A stretch of 64,000 nucleotides of DNA from positions 1 through 64,000 of the forward strand of contig NC_018330.1 in the NCBI RefSeq assembly GCF_000234665.1, in the 5' to 3' direction. Below the pieces are notes generated by a model, which saw nothing but the letters and a program-made list of their open reading frames with translations, had not been told where the DNA came from and ran no database searches. Shown here in pieces: positions 53,147-62,035 of this stretch. The number at the start of each line of letters is the position of its first letter. Within the stretch, counting starts at the first letter, position 1. Both the position numbers and the translations under genes were made by a program. This DNA comes from Leishmania mexicana MHOM/GT/2001/U1103. Lineage: Eukaryota > Euglenozoa > Kinetoplastea > Trypanosomatida > Trypanosomatidae.

Positions 53147-54627
53147 TGCTGGTGAAGAACAGAAGATGAAGGATACAAGAACCGCGCAAAATAGGGCAAG
53201 CGCGTGCAGGGGAGACGCACAGGAAGTCACGAGGGACACTAAACTAGACGCTCGAGCACTGCGCACACGCGGGCTGACGACCGCGACACCAGAGAGCGGT
53301 AGCGAAGCACCGCAACGGGCAAGCAAGTGAGAGTAAAGGCGACGAGAGAGGTCGCCACACACGCCTTACCTGTCTGTCTCTGAGTGCCTCGTGTCTGAGT
53401 GTGGTGCGAGGCGGCAGGGAAGGGCCTGCATGCGATACTCATCTATCGCGCGCTCGAGGCAAGGCGAAAAGTGAAGAAGAAGCATGTCAGATGAAAGACG
53501 GAGATGGACAGCTGCGGCGGCGGTGGCGGGAGCCGGGGGAGGGGGCCGTTAAGCGACGAAGCCAATGATGCATGAAGGAGCGGTGCGGAGGAGGGACCGA
53601 GAAGGTGCGGCGATCTCGGTGAGAGCATCAATACACATGTCTCTCCAGCGCACCAACCAAACGCACCAGCGGAAGCCAGTGAAACAATCAAGAGGAGAAG
53701 AAAAGGTCTAAACTGTGGCGCAGCTTTTCACAGGATTGCGACGTCCGCATCCGGCGCGTGGCGGCAGGCAGAGGAGACGAAGCAGACGTCGCTGGGTGGC
53801 TAGACCCACCAGTGTGCGTGTGGGTGTGGGTAGCGGTGCTTGTCAACCACTCAAGGGAGAGGATGCCTCGAGCTGCGAATTGCCCTCCTGCAACTGGAAG
53901 TGAAAGGCGCCCACCCACCCACCCCAGCAACGTCGTACGCACGCATGCAGACGCCGACACGGGGGGAGAAGACGAGAGGCGGTGGCGCGCAGCACTGCAA
54001 GCACAAGAGGAAACAAGAAGCAACACGTGAGAAGCACGGCACAGGCGTGCATGAAGAGGGAGAGAGAGAATGAGGTCGACGAGGTGCACACGTGACAATA
54101 TGTCCCTCACACCCACACGCGGCTGGGTGGGCAGCGTGGGAAGACTGGGTTTTGGTGGACACGGACACAGACAGGAGTACAGAGGGTAATGATGTTCATG
54201 TAGGAGAGAGGTACGAATCACCAACACCGATGCCCCTTCCCCACATCATGCCGGCCTACTCTCGTCTTGAGTGCTGAGGCGTCAACTGAGAAGGCAGAGA
54301 AAGGAAACGCCAAGCACGGCATCCCTTCGCCACTGGCCCACCCCTCTTCACTTTCACTGAGCCCTCCGCGGGCAGGGCGCACAACCGTGCTTTCGTGGTG
54401 GTGCGCCATCATCCAAGCATAGTGAACAGGCACATACGAAAAGAAGAAGGCACTTCACGACGTGCTCCCTGAATGCACAGCAGCCAGCAGAAGCGGAGGG
54501 GGAAGGCGCGGCAAAGAATTAGAGAAAGGACATCGACAAGGCATAAGGCGTCGACCAAAGTCTTTTGGCAGGCGCTGCTGAAGCCGCCGCCGCCCCTTCT
54601 CCCCCTCTCCTGCTCGCGCCTTTACGA
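53147..54627. other. Spacer LDAH-hypothetical
   Basis: 1.48 kb with no supported gene; the frame at 53688-54227 minus is low-complexity. Confidence 0.4.
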
Positions 54628-55755
54628 TTATGAAGCAGCCTCACCGGTGCGGCCAAGGCGCCGCAGCGTCGCGTGTTTAAGCTCCACAAGCTCCTCGTAC
54701 GTCATCTGGGACAGCACAGAATGCTGAATCGACGGCGATCTCTCCCGTGTTACCGCATCAGGAAGTGGTGCAGGCGTAACGGGCACGGCTGGGAAGCACA
54801 GTGTCGCTGGGTCGGTTGCGGTTGTACGCCCTCCAGCATTCTGCGCTCCCGTCGAAGACTTTTTCCAGTGAAAAGCGCGGAGAAGCGGTGCATACACCGC
54901 CGTAAGGTACGACTCCAGAGTGCAATCATGGTCGAGCCCTTCGGGGTCGCGCACCATCAGCGTGGCGCTCTGCGGAGACGCAAAGCTGATCCACACCGGG
55001 CGATCGATCATGAAGAGGTCGTCTGACCCAAGACGAACAACGCGCACATGACGAGGAAACCCGCACTCGACGAGCAGTTCTGCAATGGCCACGTCCTCGG
55101 CCCGCTGAATGTTGTCAGGCGGGATGAGACTGTACTCCGCTGCTGCTGGGAAGAGCAGTGATCTATATTGGCGCTGCACCTCTGCGAGCTCTGCATAGGC
55201 GTCGGAGGCGGAGGTAGATGTCCCCCGTGAAGGTGAGGGAAGCCTTGCACCATTGTCCGACCCAAGAGCATGCGCCTCGCGGAGCTGATACCATGCCAGG
55301 ATCGACAGCAGCTGCGCGCCGTGGTGTTGGAGCCTCGCGCATTCCTTGCGTAACGCAACTAGCTCTCCCGCTTGTCGAGAAGCGCTTGATTCACGAGGGA
55401 CGTTCACAGGCGATGGCACTAGCGGCGCGGTGTGCATCAGCGCGTCATTGAAAGCCGGTGGTGGTGGTGAGCGGAAGCCAAGTAGGCGCAGAGACGTCCG
55501 CTCTTCCTGTGTGAAACTGCGGCCGTGATGCTGTTGTACCTCGACGAACCGTTGATGGAGTCGCGCTGTATCAGCCCACAGGCGGCGCATGTGTTCAGCT
55601 GCGCTAGAAGCTGCTGTGACGACATGACCGTCAGCGCACGACGTTTGCGTTTCACACAGAAGCCGAGTCTGGCACCACTGCCTCTCGTATGCCTCCCTCA
55701 GCGCCTGAAACGACGCCTCTGTGAGAGGAAGCTTGTCTACGCCCTCTGTCTCCAT
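54628..55755 (-). CDS. Hypothetical protein (375 aa), coiled-coil-like N-terminal part
   Basis: 375 residues from the ATG at 55755. The N-terminal third is helical and heptad-like (EASFQALREAYERQWCQTRLLCE; AEHMRRLWADTARLHQRFVEVQQHH). A second helix pair spans GELVALRKECARLQHHGAQLLSILAW. A compact part follows (VRVVRLGSDDLFMIDRPVWISFASPQSATLMVRDP), then a Pro/Ala linker and a C-terminal helix (MTYEELVELKHATLRRLGR). No family recognised; it may be a trypanosomatid-specific structural or cytoskeletal protein, but this is only from shape. Confidence 0.72.
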   Translation of the reverse strand: METEGVDKLPLTEASFQALREAYERQWCQTRLLCETQTSCADGHVVTAASSAAEHMRRLWADTARLHQRFVEVQQHHGRSFTQEERTSLRLLGFRSPPPPAFNDALMHTAPLVPSPVNVPRESSASRQAGELVALRKECARLQHHGAQLLSILAWYQLREAHALGSDNGARLPSPSRGTSTSASDAYAELAEVQRQYRSLLFPAAAEYSLIPPDNIQRAEDVAIAELLVECGFPRHVRVVRLGSDDLFMIDRPVWISFASPQSATLMVRDPEGLDHDCTLESYLTAVYAPLLRAFHWKKSSTGAQNAGGRTTATDPATLCFPAVPVTPAPLPDAVTRERSPSIQHSVLSQMTYEELVELKHATLRRLGRTGEAAS

Positions 55756-56851
55756 CCGCACTGCTGCTGCAGAGTGCTTCCTCCAAGTATGGGGATGTGC
55801 ATGGGGACGTTTCTATGGGTGCATGAACCTAAGGGGTGGGGTGTGCGACACGAAACGGGGTGCTGTCTCTCTCAAGTCCGGTCTCGGCAGAAAGCAGCGG
55901 CGGCGTGACGCACGAGAGAGCACGTGAGGACCCGCGAAGCACGCGTGCCCAGGGACGAGCAGGATCTCTCGCTCCTTTATTTGTGTGTGCGTGTGTGTGT
56001 GTGTGTACAATCAGATATAGACGAGGGCAGGTGAGTGCAGAGAGGCGCTGTCGTGCGGACATATCGAGGTTTAGTGCCCCCCCCCGTGCTTGCGTGGCTG
56101 TGAGGTGTGTACCGGCAACCTAATGCGTGCACGCAGTGCTTGGAAAATGATGATGCGATACAGAGCGAGATTAAGTTGAGACGATGCCTGAGTTTGCTGC
56201 TGCTGCTGCAAGTATAGCGCAGACACATCAGCACTAAAGACACGGTCGGTGTGCATGTCACGTGTGCGACTGGCGCACACACTGACACTTCGAAACGACT
56301 GTGTCAACGAGGAGGGAGGAAAGCGAAAGCCCGGGAAAGAAGGTGCGCACATCCGGTTCTGCCGGCAGCGTTCCCACTGGACGGGTACGTACGCACGAGT
56401 ATCCTTCCAGCACTCTCGATCGCTCCCTCTCTCTCCTCCTCCACGCCCGCGTCGGACACTTCGCCGCCGACTCGCATGTGTCTCGGCGTTTTCCTTTGTC
56501 GTTGACCGCGCCTGCCCCGGTTCGCTCTTCGCAGAACTGCTGCCGTAGAGCGCCATGCGCGTCTCTCACGGCGTCTTACCTGGATATTACCAACGATGAT
56601 GTCCCAACACCAACAGAGCGGCCGAGACAGAAGAGGGAGCGAGAGGCGCGTGCCCACAGGCCTTGGCGAAGCTCTTTGCTCTCTCCTCCTCCCGCGCGTC
56701 GACCTTTCCAGGGCCGCTATACGGCCTCTCCACCACCACGGAATGACACCAATGTACACCCCACTCACGTAGGAATGGCACCACGCCTGACACTCTATAC
56801 ACACATGCGCACACACGTATGCGCATATGTTCATCAGTGGGGCCCCGCGCC
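55756..56851. other. Spacer hypothetical-EIF4E6
   Basis: 1.1 kb. A (GT)n tract at about 55981-56005 and a C9 run (about 56077-56085) lie here. The frames at 56304-56954 minus and 56301-57269 plus are mutual shadows extending from the EIF4E6 gene. Confidence 0.4.
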
Positions 56852-57400
56852 CTACTTGAAGGGGCGAGCGCTCACCGTGATGCCGGGGATGGTGGAGAGG
56901 GTAGACACGAGGTACTTCTCCATCGCCGCATTGTACGGACTTTGGTGCGCCCACACCTCAATGCGCACGGACTCCTTGTACATGGCACTGCCCTTGTGGC
57001 CAATGCGCACAATGTCGCACAGGCACTCACCTTTGCAGGCGTCACGACTAATAGCCTCCCCAAGCACGACCGCGACAACGTACGTCAGTGCCTCGCGGCA
57101 CTGCGTCTTGGTCTTGCAGAAGATGGAGAAGCGCATGCCACCCGGGAAGCTCTCAAACTGCGGCTCAATTTTGTTACGCGAGAAGACGAGGTTGTCGTCG
57201 TTCGGCAGCAGTGTGATGGGTGGCAGCGTGTTGATGGTGCTGTACACTTCCTCAACGGTGGAGACGTAGCCGAGTTCCTTCGTCTCATGCTCGTACTCGT
57301 TGCCCTTCGAGGCAGGGATGTAGAAAACAAACCACTTGTCCTTGAGCAGGTGCAGCGGGGCTGAGGAGGTACTCTCCTTGGTGGGATTACTATCGGCCAT
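56852..57400 (-). CDS. EIF4E6: Eukaryotic translation initiation factor 4E family member, eIF4E-6-like
   Basis: 182 residues. The eIF4E fold is visible: DKWFVFYIPA, STVEEVYSTINTLPP (the TVEDFW block), GGMRFSIFC (the GGRW block) and YKESVRIEVW. Cap-contact aromatics are altered: the Trp56 position (human numbering) appears to be Tyr36 or nearby, and the PMWED tryptophan (Trp102) is Phe82 in PQFES. Trp150 fits Trp166. The cap pocket therefore keeps one clear Trp. The short length and lack of an N-terminal extension match the smallest of the six trypanosomatid eIF4E paralogues; I recall L. major eIF4E-6 at LmjF.26.0240. The ATG at 57400 (MADSNPTKES) is used. Confidence 0.88.
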   Translation of the reverse strand: MADSNPTKESTSSAPLHLLKDKWFVFYIPASKGNEYEHETKELGYVSTVEEVYSTINTLPPITLLPNDDNLVFSRNKIEPQFESFPGGMRFSIFCKTKTQCREALTYVVAVVLGEAISRDACKGECLCDIVRIGHKGSAMYKESVRIEVWAHQSPYNAAMEKYLVSTLSTIPGITVSARPFK

Positions 57401-58146
57401 GCTGGTCCAAAAATGTGTTCGCTTTTCTGGTTGTGTCCGTGTAATGCAGTCGCCAGAACCACGCCAAAGCATAACGGACCACGGCTACGCAGACGAGTCG
57501 GAGGCTGAAGGAAGCCGGCGGAACGGTGGCGGTGATGTGATCGATCGGTGCAGTGCGCGCACGTGTGTGGCGATATACAAGAAGGAATGGAGATGCTGTG
57601 AGGGGGAGCAGTGACGCGAACAACTCAAAAAAAAAACGGAATGAGCACATGCACAAGCGCACGTACTCGTTAAGCCCTCGGCGCGGATGCCGCCACGCGA
57701 GGAGTACACGCGAGAAGAAAGGGCACAAAAGAGCTGCACAGGCCGCAAGATTGACAGACGGAGAGGAAGGCGAGTAGAAACGGCAAGCAACAAGAGGGAG
57801 GGTGGGTATCGGAGCCGTCCTGCTGTCGTGCGCGTTCGGCAGTCACGTGAGCACGCTCCAGACAGATATGTCGAATGTTGCCGTGCTGCGTTGAACCGGC
57901 ATGTACAGAGAGAAGTGGCTCAGAGAGACACACGCACACATGCGTGTACGCTGAGGCGGGCGCGCCTAGGGAGAGAAAACGATGAAAAGATAAGGGGCAT
58001 AGGGGCGGTGCGCAGGCCAAATGCACGGAGAGGGTGTGCATAGTTCACACACGTCACCCACCGCCACTTCTGTACCCCCTTCCCTCTCATCCGCAAACAC
58101 GGTAAGCGGGGTGTGACTCCGTTGGACTGTTGTTGTTTCTTATGCG
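57401..58146. other. Spacer EIF4E6-large hypothetical
   Basis: 0.75 kb, nothing recognised. Confidence 0.35.
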
Positions 58147-61100
58147 TCACTTGGCACAATCGCGTTGCAGCTCTGACACGCGCAGGCTCGAGACGGGGAG
58201 GTCATCCGCAGCAGCAGGAGCAGCACCGGCGCGAGTGCCACCAAAGCCGAGGGATGTCTTTCGCAAGAGCGCAAGCATTTCACGACCGTGTAGCCGAATT
58301 ACCTCATCATGCAGGTCCGCCTCCACCGCAGCACTCATCGCGGGTGTCGTCACGCTCGCGTTGCTTTCTCCGTGAGGTCGCCCGCGATATGAGGACATGG
58401 CCGACGCGAGCGTTTGCAGGGTGCCAATGTCCAGCTCCGACAGCACGAGCAGCGTGGCGTCGGAGGGGTGGCACAGCGATGCGACAATTTTGCCCAAGGC
58501 CGCCGCGCACGCCGCCTTTGCCATTTCGTGAGGTGATAGTCGAAACACGTCCCGGCAAAGGTCGCAGATGGCGGAGACGGGAGCGCGCGGCTGCATGGCC
58601 AGCGCGTAGGAGCCTATAAAATGCAGGGCCGCCACCTGTACGAACGCGTCTTGCGTGCTGCGGCAGAGAGCGACGAGAACATCGTAGAGGGATGTGTGGT
58701 GCTTGCGCCGCAGCGAGTCGTCAAGGTTGCGCAGCGTGCGGTCGTCCTCATCGTAGTCCGTCCATGACAGGAGAACGTCGAGCACACGCACGCGAAGGCG
58801 GCATAGCCGCGACGCGGCAGCCGCCTGCGTGGTGAAATTGTACCCTGTTGAAGCCGCCAACCACGACGGCAGGTGATCCTCCGCTAGCACAGACCACATC
58901 ACGCCTGCCATGTAGGTCGACTCCTTGGAGTCGAAGCGGTACATCCCCAGCCACGTTACGCAGTGAATGGCGCGCACCGCGGCGCCGATGTCGTCTGCCT
59001 CGAAGAGCACACGCACAAGGAGTTGCAGCAGGCGCTGAGTGGTGTCGTACAGGGGCTGCGGATCGGTCACCTCAAAGACCACATCGTCGACCCGGTGGGC
59101 AAGCATCGCGAGAGTCACCGCAACATCGACCGCGGCGCGGCTATCCAGCGCCGCCCGGAGTTTCTCCGCCAGCTGCTCCCACTCCACGCGAACTGCAGTG
59201 ATCGCCTCACCCTGCCTGTGCTGTTTGTCGTGCGAGAGCTGCGCCACCGCCTCGCAAGACGCCAGGTGCTCCTCGATGCGCTCGAGAAAGGCGTCCAGCG
59301 CTTGCCGAACGCGGGCGGTGAGGGACACCTGCGCGTCATCCGTGGGAATGACTGAATGCCACGTCCCACCACGCTGCGTGGACGTATTCCACAGCGTGAG
59401 AGACGCAAGGATGTTGCGGGTGCACCGTTGCAGGCGAGATAGATTTTGCCAGCGCTCCGCCCGAGTGTCGCCCCGGCCGAGGTGCGCCTCGACGCTGGAA
59501 GCTGCGAGAAGGTGCTCCAGCAGCCCCAGAGCCCACCGGTGCAGCACGCCCGAGAGTCCGAGCATGCGGCCAAGCAGCTCCAGCGTGGAGGCGAGAGACG
59601 CTCCACGGGAACCGAAGAGGGCCTCTGGTGTTGCCTCCAGCGAAAGGCGCTCCAGTAAGGCAATCAGTGGGGACGTGTCGACCTCCGTTGTTGGTGCATT
59701 GACGAGCGCTGTCGTTTCCGTCAGCCGTGGCGCCGGCGACATAGTCACGTCCTCCACACCGGCAGCAAAGAGCTCCAGGTGGCACGCCTCCACCATGACA
59801 TCCACGCACGCGTGCACGAAGCCAGGTGTGGTGGCGGCGAGATCAAGCAGCAACCACTGCAGGCCAGTGGCAAGACGCTCGCGTCCACAAACGTCCCTTG
59901 TGTAGCGCAGACGCGGCTGCGCAGCGTTTCCGGGCAGGTAACAGTGAGCACGTGCCTCGCCGCACGCGTTCACCAAGGCGCGCGCGCACAGGTCGTAGAG
60001 GGACGAGTTTGATAGAAGCTCTGTAAAGAGGCTCCGCAGTTTCGCGGGCAAGGACGGCGAGACAAACTGCGCCGCACTACCGTCGCTGTCACAGTTTCGG
60101 GCGAGCACAGCACAGATGCTCAAAAGGCCGGTAGCAGTAGCGGGAAGCACTTGTGCCATGACCCCGCTTCCAGCGCCAGACGATACCCCTTTGATGAGCG
60201 ACCTCAGGCGAAGGAGCGCTGCAATGGTGTCGTCCTCTTCGACATCGGTGTCGCTGCGCAGAGACAGGCACCCGAACCCAGGCGAGAGCACAAACTTGTT
60301 TGTGTAGAAGAACTGCCGGTAGGAGCGCGCAAAGTCGTGTGTGTCGCGGGGCGGGAGCCGCACCAGGGCATTGAGCAGCATCGTTAGAGCAAGATGCAGG
60401 CGCTGCTCTAGGGTTTCGGCGGGCAGTCGCAGACGCGCTGCATCGAGGCGATCCAGGAAACGCGGCCGAGCCGCGGTAAGCGATGCTGAAGAAACACCTG
60501 AGGTGGCGTCTGCGTGCTCCTCGAGGAGCGCCAGCAGCTGCGGGGCGAGCAGCCGCACTTGGTCCTCGACCGACAAGGCCGTCGTCACATGTGTCACGAC
60601 AACTTCCGCAGCGCACTGTTCCTCCCCCGCTGCCGATAAGGGGCTGCGGCGGCCAAGAGGCTCGCCGAGCTGCTGCTGCTGCTGCCACAACGTGAAGACT
60701 GGCGATGTCAGCAGCTGCACCAGCAACTGCGCTGCCTCGCCGGTCATCTCAGTCGCTACCCTGTCGTTCAGCAGAAGCACGCGAAGCAGCGATCGCACAC
60801 CGTTAGACCGCGTGAGTACGAGACCGGTCAACGTATCCCTGAGGATCCGCTTTTGACTGGTGAAACGCCCTTGTGAAAACAAGTCAGCAGCGATGTGATT
60901 CTCAGTCAAACTTGGGCCTTGTCGCCCTGGGGGAGGGCCGGTGGTGGCTGGCAGCGTTGTGGCCGTTGCCGGTGGTGCGCCCGACACCCCTGGATCGAGC
61001 AGAGGGTAGAGCGCCTGCAGCACAATGTGCAAGGGAAGGGCTGCACTGGACCAGCATGTGTACAGGAAGACGCGTCCGCAAAAGCGACGTTGTTCGGCGC

Positions 61101-61533
61101 TGATGTAGACGCTGGACGCATTGGCCTCGTTTTGCGCCTCTTCGCACGCAGGCGGTGTCAAGGTTACGACGTAGGTGGCAGGCAGCGACGCCGGATCCAG
61201 TAGGTACACGCAGGCCGCAAGCACATCCTGTGTGTAGGCGGTCATGATAAATTGCGCCTCAGCCGACGTAGCCGGACGCGCATCCAGCAAAGGCGCTGAG
61301 CCGGCGCCCGGCGGCAACCAGGATGGGATATGCGACTTGGCAAGAAAGAAAGGCAGGTAGAAGTCCCGGTAGAGTTGGTAGAACCGAGTGTACACGATCA
61401 TCTCCGTCTGTGGGCTGTCGTCGAGGAGAGCGGACCGCAGGTGCTCACGCAGCTGGAGCACACCCTCGTGGAGGCGGCTCAGGTGGACGACAGAGAGTTC
61501 ATCAGCATGCCTCGCGCTGGAGCATGTGTCCAT
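58147..61533 (-). CDS. Large hypothetical protein (1128 aa), probable helical-repeat protein
   Basis: 1128 residues from the ATG at 61533, with regular GC3 codon use throughout. Many Leu/Ala-rich amphipathic helices in pairs (for example VRAIHCVTWLGMYRF; VQVAALHFIGSYALAM; AKAACAAALGKIVASL) give an ARM/HEAT-like impression, especially in the C-terminal 350 residues. No catalytic motif, signal peptide or membrane segment is apparent. It might be a transport receptor or scaffold of the importin/exportin type, but no signature supports that. Start and stop are clear. Confidence 0.8.
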   Translation of the reverse strand: MDTCSSARHADELSVVHLSRLHEGVLQLREHLRSALLDDSPQTEMIVYTRFYQLYRDFYLPFFLAKSHIPSWLPPGAGSAPLLDARPATSAEAQFIMTAYTQDVLAACVYLLDPASLPATYVVTLTPPACEEAQNEANASSVYISAEQRRFCGRVFLYTCWSSAALPLHIVLQALYPLLDPGVSGAPPATATTLPATTGPPPGRQGPSLTENHIAADLFSQGRFTSQKRILRDTLTGLVLTRSNGVRSLLRVLLLNDRVATEMTGEAAQLLVQLLTSPVFTLWQQQQQLGEPLGRRSPLSAAGEEQCAAEVVVTHVTTALSVEDQVRLLAPQLLALLEEHADATSGVSSASLTAARPRFLDRLDAARLRLPAETLEQRLHLALTMLLNALVRLPPRDTHDFARSYRQFFYTNKFVLSPGFGCLSLRSDTDVEEDDTIAALLRLRSLIKGVSSGAGSGVMAQVLPATATGLLSICAVLARNCDSDGSAAQFVSPSLPAKLRSLFTELLSNSSLYDLCARALVNACGEARAHCYLPGNAAQPRLRYTRDVCGRERLATGLQWLLLDLAATTPGFVHACVDVMVEACHLELFAAGVEDVTMSPAPRLTETTALVNAPTTEVDTSPLIALLERLSLEATPEALFGSRGASLASTLELLGRMLGLSGVLHRWALGLLEHLLAASSVEAHLGRGDTRAERWQNLSRLQRCTRNILASLTLWNTSTQRGGTWHSVIPTDDAQVSLTARVRQALDAFLERIEEHLASCEAVAQLSHDKQHRQGEAITAVRVEWEQLAEKLRAALDSRAAVDVAVTLAMLAHRVDDVVFEVTDPQPLYDTTQRLLQLLVRVLFEADDIGAAVRAIHCVTWLGMYRFDSKESTYMAGVMWSVLAEDHLPSWLAASTGYNFTTQAAAASRLCRLRVRVLDVLLSWTDYDEDDRTLRNLDDSLRRKHHTSLYDVLVALCRSTQDAFVQVAALHFIGSYALAMQPRAPVSAICDLCRDVFRLSPHEMAKAACAAALGKIVASLCHPSDATLLVLSELDIGTLQTLASAMSSYRGRPHGESNASVTTPAMSAAVEADLHDEVIRLHGREMLALLRKTSLGFGGTRAGAAPAAADDLPVSSLRVSELQRDCAK

Positions 61534-62035
61534 CGCGCTGTGGCACCTTGCCCATCAGCTGCCAGGCTCTTATCTAATACGGAAGAGGAAGGTGAATCGA
61601 AAGAATGCGGAGGAGAGCGATCAGGCAGGAAAGACATGCAGAGGCAACTATACGGGCGATGCACGTGAAGCGTAAAGTCAAAAAGCCGCGGTGATGGGAA
61701 GCCGCGTCTGCGCCTGCCGTGGCCAAGTAGGCGGGTGGGGGTGTGGGTGGGGAGCAGGAGGGCACGGCTTCAGCTTCGTGACTGTATCGAACGGTGCACG
61801 AGTCATGGCTTTCGCGGCCACTCCAAGGATTAGACGGCGTAGGCGTGGATCGACGACGTCCCTCACAAACTACCATGCGCGGCCTCGCGAAAGCAAAAGA
61901 GGGTGATCAGAAAAGCACCCCACCTCTGCCCACTCGCCTAGCTGTGGGTTGGGGCGCACAGTTGGTCCAGGCGGACACTGCACGCATGCGCACGCACGCG
62001 CCAGCACACCCGAGCCCACGACCGTCTGGGCCTCG
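61534..62035. other. Spacer between the two large hypotheticals
   Basis: 0.5 kb, nothing recognised. Confidence 0.35.
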
